Assembly: GCF_032362555.1 (NCBI RefSeq)
Contig: NC_083530.1
Coordinates: 3,688,001 to 3,752,000, forward strand
Direction: 5' to 3'
From: Amyelois transitella
Lineage: Eukaryota; Arthropoda; Insecta; Lepidoptera; Pyralidae
Length of the DNA stretch: 64,000 nt
A model generated the notes under the pieces. It was given only the letters and a program-made list of their open reading frames with translations. It did no database searches and had not been told where the DNA came from. A program made the translations under genes and the position numbers. This document shows, piece after piece, positions 22,630 through 32,761 of the stretch (positions within the stretch are counted from its first letter, which is position 1; every line of letters begins with the position of its first letter).

Positions 22630-25600
22630 ATGTCCGTAAGTATGAGTTTAATCTCGATGTAAAATGAATATATTCAATTGTAATTATATTAGGAGCAAGC
22701 TAAGAAATCCCAAGTTTACAAACATTTCTCTTGAATAATCTGTGGGAAGGAAGATTGAAGCACAAATTGTTTTTTTTTTCATCACCAGACTAACATGACG
22801 TTCTCATGTAGTGTTCTACCTACGAGATGAAAACTTACTTTTTCTTTTGTGAATTCACTTGTAAATTTTTATATTAACTTATTCTATTTCGTTGTTAGTA
22901 TATTCATTTTCGTTTTTTTATATATCCGTCACCCCTTTTACATCGGACCTGGGTTTTGTCACAATATAATAAAATTGATATTGTACATTTCAGGCTCCTG
23001 CTGCCGGTACTGGATCTCCGGCTCCCAGCGCAGGGGTTAGTTGTCACATCATATCTTTGACCAGAATCAAGTCTAGGATACTTTATAAATAATTAGTTCT
23101 TCGCCGCGAATTTGACCTAGCGAACACTTTTATGTTTGACCAAAGTGTGAAAATCTCAAAAAGACTGAGCATATTTTGTTACCCTGTGAACTTAAAAATT
23201 CTATCGAAAGATCCCACATATCTTTTAAATTTCATCAAAATCAGACCAAAGGTTCGAAAACAAATTTGAAATCTTTGTCGAAGCAACTGGTGTGTTTCCC
23301 CTTGCGGAGGTCAGACGGGAGTTGTTTCGTATAAAAACCTGACTTACTTAATCCATAATCGTGGTTATAAGCCCTACATTCCACAGAAGACGACAATTGT
23401 TCTAAGCATTTATCACAACTTTCCAAAAAGTGAGCACTGAACTAATTCCTTTTCATAATTTTTAGCAACCACATGGTGGTCCTGGAAACTTCCAAGTGTT
23501 AAACCGTACCCAGGCTGAGGAGGATGCGTATGATTACAAATTGTACAGGAGCATTGCTAAGCCGACCGGGTATGTGGTTAAAAAAAACACGAAATTTAAA
23601 AAAAAATCATAACGACTTTGTTCGTTGGATTTTCCGCATATTTTCCATATTCGTTGTTTAATAAATAATAAATTATTGTGTGTCAAATTCGTTTTGGAAT
23701 ACGCGTTATGTGCAATCATTCGCTGCTCGTAACCACGGTTAGAAAATATCAAACCTGCACATGCATTCAGGCGACTGTATAAAAAACGGCAGTGTTGTGG
23801 ATGTCAGATGGGAGTAGCTTGGTGTCCTCCTTAACTACTCCGTGGTTTTGGGCGAACTTAGAATTTCTCACCAATAAGGCATGGACGTCACAGAACTGCC
23901 AATAAGCTATGATTATACAGGATGTGTGTTAAGTCTCTTTTTTCTTAGTATTTTTTTTTTTAATTAGGTACAATTTTAAATCCCTATTTCTTGTAATTAT
24001 TTGGAATGAGAATCAGATACTAAGTGAAAGAGGACTTTCAATATGCAATGCGATTTACCACTTATTATGGTATGGCTAAACGTTCAATTGTCTCTGGCCA
24101 TTCCGCACAACGCTGAACTAGGAATAATTGTCAGTCAAAATAACTATTTTTAAGTGTAATTTTTTCGAACATTTGTTGGTAACTCTTAAAATTTTCAGAG
24201 TCATTGCATCCATTGCTCATATTGTGAAGGGAGCTTTAGGAGGCGGCATATTGGGTGCCCACGTGGCTTATTCAAAAGCCGGTATAGCCACGGCTATTCC
24301 GATAAATTTTCTGCTGGGAACGTACTTGTCCATATGTTTACATGTAAGAATTTTAATAACAATGTAGACACGACTTGATACTTGTATTTGTAGCTGTTAC
24401 CCACAACTTTCACAGCTTAGAACAGTTACCCTATACCAATATATACCAAATTCATCAATTTAAAATTGAAAGATCCTTATGACGTTAACAAATGTCTCAC
24501 TTTAAATACATAAAATTCTGTCAGTCATATAACAATTGAAAAAAAAATTAAGTATCACAAAATGAAAGTCACTCAAGTTATGTTCTAAATATTTGCAGCT
24601 ACTTGTAGAATCCGCCCAAGTACTATACCGAAGGACCAAAGTGCCTTCCATGTCATATTCAGACGTGGGAGAAGCCGCAATGTCATGTTTTCCCAATCCG
24701 AAAATAAGAAAATTCTCGAAACCTTTCAGGTAAGTCAGTTTTAGATTGACCCAAAGTCGCGTCGGTCGATGCATGCGGATGCAATACGAATTACGATTGT
24801 GATAGTTCTCTCTCTTTGTCGGGTCTTCGGCATCCTCAGTTAAGTCGATTGATTCATCTTTGCGACGTCCAGCCAGGATTTTTTCGGTTCTTTTTTGTCC
24901 CTAGTTAGTCTGTATTTTTTTTTCTCTTAACTAACCAGTAACTATAATTATATTTTAAGGTATACCATTGATTTATTGATCAGCCTTGATCTCTTTGGAG
25001 CCTGTGCATGCTATCAATTGATTATAGCCAAAACTATAAAGCAACTGGTGGAGAATACACAAGAAAGCTCCGAAGAACCTTTAATAGAAGGTGCGTTCAT
25101 TTATAAGTATAATCACATTTTATATACCATGATCCCTGTTAATTTTACCTACATCTGCTTTGATAATTATTTTCATGATATCAAGAACGTAAACTGATAA
25201 TGCTTACCAATACTTGAACATACTCGTATCTTGATCAAATCAGGGACGTTCTAGTCAAAAGACAGTTCAAGAGGGCCTTAAACTAATGAGCTTACAGAAA
25301 AATACATAATAACATTTTAAGTACCACTCCATCTTTTTCCCATGTGTGTCGTAAAAGGCGACTAAGGTATAAACTTATAAACTTTTGATTTATTTTAGGC
25401 CAACGGCTAGCAACCTGTTACTATTTCAATCTCAATCCTGTCATTTAGTCAAACTGGCCTATCAGTCTTTTCAATACTGTTGTTTCTGTCTACCACGCAA
25501 CCCATATAGACATGGTTGTATGTATGTTACATAAAAATATTGTTGTCTGTGGATTGAGCACACAGCTTAAGAATACCTGGTCAAGGCAAGAAGGTACAGT

Positions 25601-28600
25601 TAGCTCCTGACCTGACCTACCACCTAATGTAATGTGCATTATTTATTTTTGTTTTAGGGGGTTGGCATCTAAGAGTCTACTTAGCTATCATGATCGTGCC
25701 AGTAATATGCATTTGTTTAATTACGCATTTGAAATGGCTAGCACCTTTTTCCCTTGGAGCTAACATTGTAGTCGGTACTTATAAAATCAATTTTAAAACT
25801 CTTGCGTTTCTGTCTGTCTGACTAACAGATTACAAGCAAAACTACTGGGTATAGGAGAAAGGAACCAATAATCTTACGGTGAGGGTAAACGTCGAAGAGC
25901 GTCGATGGTCGAATCGGCAAATTGCCCGGTTAAATGCGTGTGGCGCAAAAGGCAAAGGCACAGGTTCGAATCCCACCTCGGCCTTGTACCAATGACTATT
26001 TTCGAAGTAATGTACATTAGTTTGAATGCTAACCGATGCTCTTACGGTGAGGGAAAACATCGTGAGGAAACCTGCACATTTAGGCTTGACCACTTCTTTC
26101 GCTTCATTCACATTCATCACTCTATTTATGCAAACTTTGCTGAGTTTTTAACCGACTTCAAAAAGGAGGTTTCTCAAGTCCGCGGATAACTTCGTCGTTT
26201 ATGAACCGATTTTGTTTTTTTTTTTTTTGGAAGGGGAGTATCCCAATGGTGGTCCCATGGTAAGGAAACCGGGATCTGATGGTGAAATCGTGAAGAACTT
26301 GAGGGAAACTCTCGTAACAATTGTCTTTCCGACTTGTGTGTTCCTTAAAGAACATATAGAGAATTTTAAAGCCCTATTATTCATGAGGGTTTGGTGTTGA
26401 TCTGATGAGGCAGGGAAAGGCAGTCGAGGGAACTCCTCAACGGTTTACAGCAAGAAATTTAAGTTTGGGCTTGATTAATTTATATTACTTTTTAGTTCCC
26501 GTTTTGAAGTTGGTTTTTTTGGTAATCACCAAAAAGTGGTACGTTCGACTTAGGCCCCATTTTTTACTACTTATATTACTATTTTGTAGGTATTGATTAT
26601 ATCTTGTTTCAGGTATCGCCATTATCATGGCAATTGGCTATGCCTTCAACAACAACCCAGGGTTTACGGGAATGACGTTAGTAACAACAGTCTATCAGCA
26701 ATTCGAGTACATGGGGATGCTGGTCTTCGGCATGTCATGCGCAGGAGTGGTCTTACCAATTGAGAACAATATGAAGGAGCCTCACAAGTTTAAGATTGCA
26801 CTTTTTATTGGTTAGTTTGCTGTTGAAATTTATTGTTGGTTTAAATGTTTGGGAAGAAACAACTGATTATGCTAAAGATACTAAATTACAACTCACATAG
26901 TTGCAGTTGACCGATATAAGCTTATAAGACGAAATATTCATATTGAAGTCATTAGTTTTATATTCATTCATATTTTTAATGTAGACAATGTGCAATGTGC
27001 ATGCGTCCAGAATTTAAATTTAATCTGTATTTGTAAATCGACGGCCGGTGAAAATGCTGCAGTGTAGTTTGTTTCGCCGCTTCTTCTACACGTATGTTTG
27101 GGAAGCGGTAGTAGTTATAATTACATTTAAGTGATGTGACGTCAATAAGTGACACCTTGTATCCAATTTTAAAAGTAAATCTGTTCTATTTTATTCTGGG
27201 TTAGTCTGTTATCCTCGCTAGGTCATCTAGAGAACTGTCCAGAAAACATATATCCTAGCCCTTCTTAAATGCTTAGCATGGTTCCGCAAATATTATACTC
27301 GTATGAACATACCGAGCGACGTTTGTTACGATATCATGTTCTATCCCTTATGTGTCCCATGTTGCTAGCCCGTCGTCCTAATTAATATTATTTTTATTCA
27401 TTTTTTACATCACTTGGTTACAGGTATGGCAGCGATTGTGTTTTGCACATTTTTCGTATCCTTCTTTGGTTATGCTGCCTTCTTGGATAAGTGTACGAGC
27501 CCTATTTCCTTGAATTTCAGCATGAACATGTAAGTTTGGGTCCTTATTTTTAAGAAACATACTTAGCACATTTATTTTGGAAAAAAATACCTATGAATTT
27601 CCTTGTTTACAAATCTCTCGATTTCATTTCGCATCTCGCTTTCTCCACTTTTCAACTGACTTCAAATTTGGAAAGTTTTCAATTTAACTGGTATATAATC
27701 TCCCCTTATTATAATGCTTAGATCTATCAAATTTAGGTTACTCGTAGTGGCACATATACCTGAGATCTGACACATCAGAAAGTAAATTATAAATTTCTAA
27801 ATTTATCCATTGCTGTATTACAACTTAACTGGAACTATGCTTTACTTGAAAGCAGTAGAAGATTTTATCATACCTAAGTTATGTTATCATCATAAAGTTA
27901 TCCTATTTTGAAAATAAATCTTATTTTATTACTTCCAGGGCCACAAAAATTTTCAAAGGCTGTGTGGCCGCAATGATCTACGTAACCCACGCGTTAAACT
28001 TTTGGGTGCCGTTCAATCTTTGTTTCTACTACATCAAGATTAGGGTCCATCCTAGCAAGGCTCTCATGTGGGAATTGATCTGCCGAGCTCTGTTCGTCAC
28101 TGGAGTGGGAATCATTGCTATTGTCTTCCCGAATATAAATAATTTGATGGGTTTTGTAAGTATAGCTGACTGAATTACATTATTGTTTCTGTTAAGTTTT
28201 AATCTTGACTGCCTGTATTTTTTTTTCATACAGTTATTTCATAGGTTTAATGAATAAGGAAAAATGAGTTATTATACATTTTAATTTTCGGTGCGTGCGT
28301 ATATATATCTATTAGAGGTAGCGTAATGAATGCACTTATAAATTTTATGAGAATGTTAAACTTCGAAACCCAAACAAAGATCAAGATGACTTGTTCAGTT
28401 TTACTTACTAAAGACACATAACATCATCATCACCTCAACTCAGTACCTAAAAGACGTTTTCCAAAGATTTCCACCTTGACAGAAATATTTGTTATTTAGA
28501 AGAGTTCATTCGACGAAGATGATTACGACTATCTAACAATAATTTTAATTCCCTAACAGCTCGGAGCCTTCTGTCTATCCAACATGGCTTTTATCTGGCC

Positions 28601-28757
28601 CAACATCATCACTCTCCTTGTAATCTGGGAGAGGCCAGGCTTCGGCAAATACAGATGGAGGCTCTGGAGAAGCGTTGTATTCCTTCTGATCGGTTTCTTC
28701 CTATTTGTCTGTGGAAGTATTGTCAACATCAACGAACTTCTCTCTGTGTTCAAATAG
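22630..28757 (+). CDS. SLC36 proton-coupled amino acid transporter, copy 3
   Basis: Exons: 22630-22635 (ATG TCC microexon), 22994-23035, 23466-23569, 24199-24343, 24599-24729, 24960-25090, 25658-25774, 26613-26810, 27424-27529, 27939-28155 and 28560-28757 (TAG). They join in frame to 464 residues. The N-terminus is a short Ala/Pro/Gly-rich stretch (APAAGTGSPAPSAG) encoded by its own 42-nt exon, a split not present in copy 2. Then come NRTQAEEDAYDYKLYRS (compare NSQAEEDAFDYKLFRD in copy 2), helix 1 HIVKGALGGGILGAHVAY, DLFGACACYQLIIAKTIKQL, GGWHLRVYLAIMIV, the SLC36 block PIENNMKEPHKF, and LGAFCLSNMAFIWPNIITLL. After the stop a GTATTA could be a weak donor joining an acceptor at 29109, which would make a 3'-UTR intron. 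AATAAA-type signals are near 29081 and 29318. Confidence 0.92.
23290..23380 (+). repeat. REP-E fragment
   Basis: GCGGAGGTCAGACGGGAGTT, AAAAACCTGACTTACTTAAT and CGTGGTTATAAGCCC are the middle of REP-E. A further weak piece is seen at about 23795-23880. Confidence 0.65.
25312..25530 (+). repeat. REP-A copy, 5'-truncated
   Basis: Begins at ACCACTCCATC and keeps TGTCGTAAAAGGCGACTAAG, CTATCAGTCTTTTCAATACT and a TGTATGTATG end. Intronic in transporter copy 3. Confidence 0.75.
25899..26149 (+). repeat. REP-E SINE with tRNA head, joined to a REP-B fragment
   Basis: The head reads GGTCGAATCGGCAAATTGCC, then CAGGTTCGAATCCCACCTCG (B box), then ACCAATGACTATTTTCGAAG and ACCGATGCTCTTACGGTGAG. From about 26098 it turns into minus-strand REP-B (TTCGCTTCATTCACATTCAT), so one element interrupted the other. 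Confidence 0.8.
26150..26515. mobile_element. MITE-like element with 14-bp terminal inverted repeats
   Basis: Left end AACCGACTTCAAAA (26150-26163) and right end TTTTGAAGTTGGTT (26502-26515) are inverted copies at 13 of 14 positions. Inside there is no long reading frame of interest. A related end fragment (ACCGACTACAAAAAAGAAGG) is at 41242. The size of 366 bp and the inverted ends suggest a non-autonomous DNA transposon. It lies in an intron of transporter copy 3. I did not confirm a target-site duplication. Confidence 0.6.
27045..27205 (+). repeat. REP-D repeat (TTCTA-type tail)
   Basis: AATGCTGCAGTGTAG, CGCCGCTTCTTCTACA, AAGTGATGTGACGTCAATAA and TTCTATTTTATTCT are shared, in order, with 36525-36680 and, inverted, 45915-46055. 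Confidence 0.75.
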
Positions 28758-29735
28758 GTATTACTCTGTTACATATTCGATATTAGATTCCGAAACAACT
28801 GATGCAGTTTACGAATTACTTACGTCAATCGAATTTACGGGCCAAAATTGCAACGCACTAACTAGCAGAATTAAATTTTTCTGGCGTCCAGGCTTGACCC
28901 GGTATGACAAAGCCAAACAAAAATATAGTTGCGGAGTTGTGCGCTGTTGGCTTGATCAGCTGAATGGGCTTTTTTATCTTTCCACTTGCACGATCTCTAC
29001 ATACTCGTACTTCTTTCCTGGATCCAGATGCAATGTACTCGATGTTATGTTATTACATTTTCTGTCTAGGTATATTTTTTAAAATAAATTCTTAATAATA
29101 TTATTGCAGGCCAGAATAATGCGGAATCAACGGCGCCAAGGTCGTAATGTGCCATTAAATCTAAGGAACCATCGTCCATTTCTGGGAAATTTCCCTCTAT
29201 ATGTTAAGGAGTGGAAATGCTTGCAGTTTAATTCATCCTTTCAATTTCTTCTTGGTCTCGAATTCAATTATTTATAATGTCGAAATCATAAATGTCATAG
29301 TTCTTAGATTTCATAAAATAAAATTTCTTCAAGTGTAAAACTCTGAAATTTTGAGGTAATTTTTTAATCGATCGAGTTTATGTGTTTAATTATTTTTCTA
29401 TATAATAATTGTACGTTTAACACTATTTAGAAAATGACTATTTAAATAATAAATGTTTTAATATTAGGTACATTTTAAGTTTTATTGGCGAAACTGATCG
29501 AATAATACTAAACTGGCTTTTGCCCTTCTATCAGTTGTCGACATCTGAGATTTCTTTAGTGTCACTTCTGCCATGGGACTACTGGTACAAAACCACCGCA
29601 CTTGTGCGAACATAGGACAACTCTATGAGACAAGTGGGACAGATGGGACTTTACCCCTTCTTGACTACTCACGAACTTAACAAGACAAACAAGCGTATGC
29701 ACAACTATACAACCAGCTTTTACTACTTAAGGAGT
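28758..29735. other. 3' flank of transporter copy 3
   Basis: A possible 3'-UTR exon begins at about 29110 after TTATTGCAG. The open frame at 28705-29082 is out of frame with the final transporter exon and has no support. From about 29470 to 29735 I see nothing recognisable. Confidence 0.45.
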
Positions 29736-30105
29736 GTTGGTGGTCGAATGGTTAAGGTGTCCGCTTAAAATGCGATGTGCAGATAGGCACAGATTCGAAT
29801 CCACTCCCATGTACCAATGACTATTTTCAAAAGTTATGTTCATTATTTTGAATACTAACCGATGTTCTTACGGTAAGGAAAACATCGTGAGGAAACCTGC
29901 ACATTCAAGAATCTGTATGTGCAACCATGATCGATCCAATACGGGTAAGGTTTACCTGCAAAGATTGCAGAGGTCAGATGGGAATCGCTTCGTGTAAAAA
30001 CCTCACTCAATCATCCAGGGCCCATGGTCAAAGGCATATCCCGGGCTCCTCTCCAGAGTGGTGTGGATGCAACCGGAACTAAAAGCCAGGAGAGGAAGAA
30101 GATTA
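29736..30105 (+). repeat. REP-E SINE, nearly full length
   Basis: tRNA-derived head (TGGTCGAATGGTTAAGGTGT, then CACAGATTCGAATCCACTCC as B box) followed by the whole body: ACCAATGACTATTTTCAAAA, AACATCGTGAGGAAACCTGC, CAACCATGATCGATCCAATA, AAAAACCTCACTCAATCATC, and the end GGAACTAAAAGCCAGGAG. Useful as the reference copy for the family, about 370 bp. Confidence 0.85.
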
Positions 30106-30383
30106 CTACAGCTGAAGATAATAGCCCTTTAGATTTCTCTACAAAGATGGATGATTCTCTACAATACTCACAAAATCAAGTGAGAAGCGTAAAAATTAAT
30201 CAACACAATAATCAGCGCACAAGTAAATAACATTTTTATACGGCGTTCATAATATTTGCACGCTCTTATAAAATTGATTAGATACACAATGCTGTAGTAA
30301 CTAGTAATCAAAATGAATGTAAACCACCAGTTAATACAAAATGTTTTTGTGTTAAAAACGTAATGTAAAATTGTGACATCAGT

Positions 30384-31993
30384 ATGAATAAATTTAATCA
30401 TTTTGTTTTTATTTTCATAGTAGTACAATGTTATGCTGCAGTAAGTGTAATTGATATTATTGATTTTAATTTTAATAAAGTGACTACCACTTAAACTGAA
30501 TCTCGGTTTGTTGACGAAGCTGATGTTATTAAATTCTTAATATATCAATGAAAAAAGTGTAAAAGGTATATTATTTTGTCATGTATATATATATATAACT
30601 AGTATAAATTTAATATGAAAATTATTGAAAAGTTATAATAGCTTTATGACCAGGCAATATTATCACTAGCGATAAGAAACTGGAAACCAAAAAAACATTT
30701 TTATAAACATTTAAAACATATTCATATTAACCTCAAATATTTTTAGGTAAATATCGAAAAATTTACCGAAGATTCCGCGTTCAATGACAGTGAACGAACG
30801 GCAAGTAATAAATCATTGACTATTGCCGACTGGAGAATATACGATGAATCTGAAGAGGAAGACAAATCTTTATCAGATTTTGACTATGAGGACAACACTA
30901 ATGAGTATGACTTCTCTGGTGAAGATCAAAACGACAGTCCTGAAATAGAGAAGATTGAAAGAACATCAGAAACAAAAGCTAAACGACCAGCTATCTTAAC
31001 TGATTCCAAAACGAAGACAGTAGATGATGAACAGAAATCGGAAGAAGATAAAGAAACTCATCATAATAATGTGGAAGAGATTCCAGAATTATTGTTACCA
31101 AGAAGGAGAACAATGAACCCACGTCCAGATGTCAAAATTCCAAAAACTGTACCTTCAGTTGCCGACTCTGATTATCCTCTAGCGACACCACATCCATTTC
31201 CGATGTTCAGACCCAATTTCGGTAAGTGACTGTGGCTTTAAATTAAAACCAAAACCAGTTTGGGGCGAAAATACATTTTTTGTATATTTATAATGCGATT
31301 ACTTTAAAACCGTTGGTTTGATTTTGATGATATTTAATTTAATGTAGTTCGTGAGTCGTTTTTATTGGTTCACTCGTTTTTGGGATATTCACAATTTTCT
31401 AAAAAATTTAAATGTTTGCGTTATTTAAGTTTGTGGTGAACAAGACATCAGAAATGCCATATCATAAAACCTGTAGGAATGGTTTGTCGTGATGTTACAA
31501 GGCACGCAATTTTCTGCACAATTAATCTCATAATCAAGTGCTATAGTTTAATTCTAAGTTCTAATTAACGTAAATACTTATGAAAACAGAAAAAGTACTG
31601 AACTAAACATATATAGGTATGTTTAAGATAATATATGTAATGTTTTCAAACTATCATATCTGAATGTATTAAGATTTATATCTTGTCTATATTATATCTA
31701 TATTTAACTTAATTACTTGAATTCCGACATGTTTCTGTCAAACTTTTCCAGGCCAGTTCCCGAATCAACTATACAAGACGCCATTGCCTAACTATCCGAC
31801 AAGATTTCCGATATACGAGTATTTGAATCCACTTCGTGAGCCGCCAAAGCCTACCTTCAATTTTATGGGCAGCCCCGCATACAGTTACATGAGTCAGGAT
31901 ACGACAAATAACTATCCCTATATGGGACAAAAGAGTTTCGCGTCCATAACTTTTAAACCATTCTTACGATCATACATGCAATATCAGTTTTAA
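30384..31993 (+). CDS. Secreted acidic protein of unknown function (257 aa)
   Basis: Three exons: 30384-30440, 30747-31221 and 31752-31993 (TAA). Exon 1 codes exactly a signal peptide (MNKFNHFVFIFIVVQCYAA) and ends at a GTAAGT donor in phase 0. Residues about 20-130 are very acidic and serine-rich (DESEEEDKSLSDFDYEDNTN), then basic PRRRT, then a proline- and tyrosine-rich tail (PNYPTRFPIYEYLNPLREPP) ending FLRSYMQYQF. No cysteine is left after the signal peptide and no known domain is seen, so the mature protein is probably disordered. I do not recognise the family. It lies beside three other small signal-peptide genes. Start chosen because it gives a classic secretion signal with A at -3. 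A silk-, cuticle-, egg- or gland-associated role is possible but not shown. Confidence 0.75.
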
Positions 31994-32184
31994 TATAACG
32001 AATATTATAAGTACTTTTTACATAGCTTTCTGGGCAAGTTAAATTTAATTAAGGTAAATTGTATAAAATTCCATATAGTATGTAGTAGAACATAATTACT
32101 TATTTTAATTATAGTTATTTTAAAAGAGCATTTTTGTTTGTTATCACAGTGTGACTTTTTGTTCAGATTTCTATTGACTGTACT

Positions 32185-32572
32185 GGAATACAATTTTTTT
32201 CCTCCTGGCTTTAGTCCAGGTTGCATTCTCGACACTCTGGAGAATAGCCCGGGGTATGTCCTTGACCATGGAACCTGGATTGGGTGAGTCAAATTTTTAA
32301 ACGAAGCGATTCCTGACTCACCCCTGCAACAATTGCAGGGGAACCTAACCCGTATTGCATCGATCATGGTTACACATCCAGTTGGCATAGTGTGCACGTT
32401 TACTCACGATGTCTCACCGTAAGAGCATCGGTTAGTTTTGAAACGAATGTGCATAACTTCGAAAACAATCATTAGAAGGTACATGGCCAAGGTAGGATTC
32501 GAACCTGTGCCATTTGGCGCCACACACATTTTAACCGGTCACCTTACCGATTCAACCAGGACGCTAAACTAC
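32185..32572 (-). repeat. REP-E SINE, minus strand, nearly full length
   Basis: Reads in reverse: tail CTCCTGGCTTTAGTCCAGGT at the left, AACCATGATCGATGCAATAC-type middle, and the tRNA head at the right with the B box (inverted GGATTCGAACCTGTG). It lies between the two plus-strand secreted-protein genes. Confidence 0.85.
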
Positions 32573-32761
32573 AATTGTACTAGGCTACAATATTGATAGG
32601 ATTTACAGTTCTATGCAACCTTACGACAATTTTATCGCAAGAAATCACAAGCAATCACGTCAACTTTAATCATCAAAACATTATTACACCTGTATGGTAA
32701 AAACTTATAATTAACTTTGTAACTTTAACTGCAAATATTTTCGTTTCCTTGTCATGACAAT

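Noticed and set aside
28705-29082. 125-codon open frame overlapping the last transporter exon
   Set aside because: It is in another frame from the conserved transporter exon and has no support past it. The downstream sequence fits 3' UTR.
32005-32397. 130-codon minus-strand open frame
   Set aside because: It is the chance translation of a REP-E SINE.
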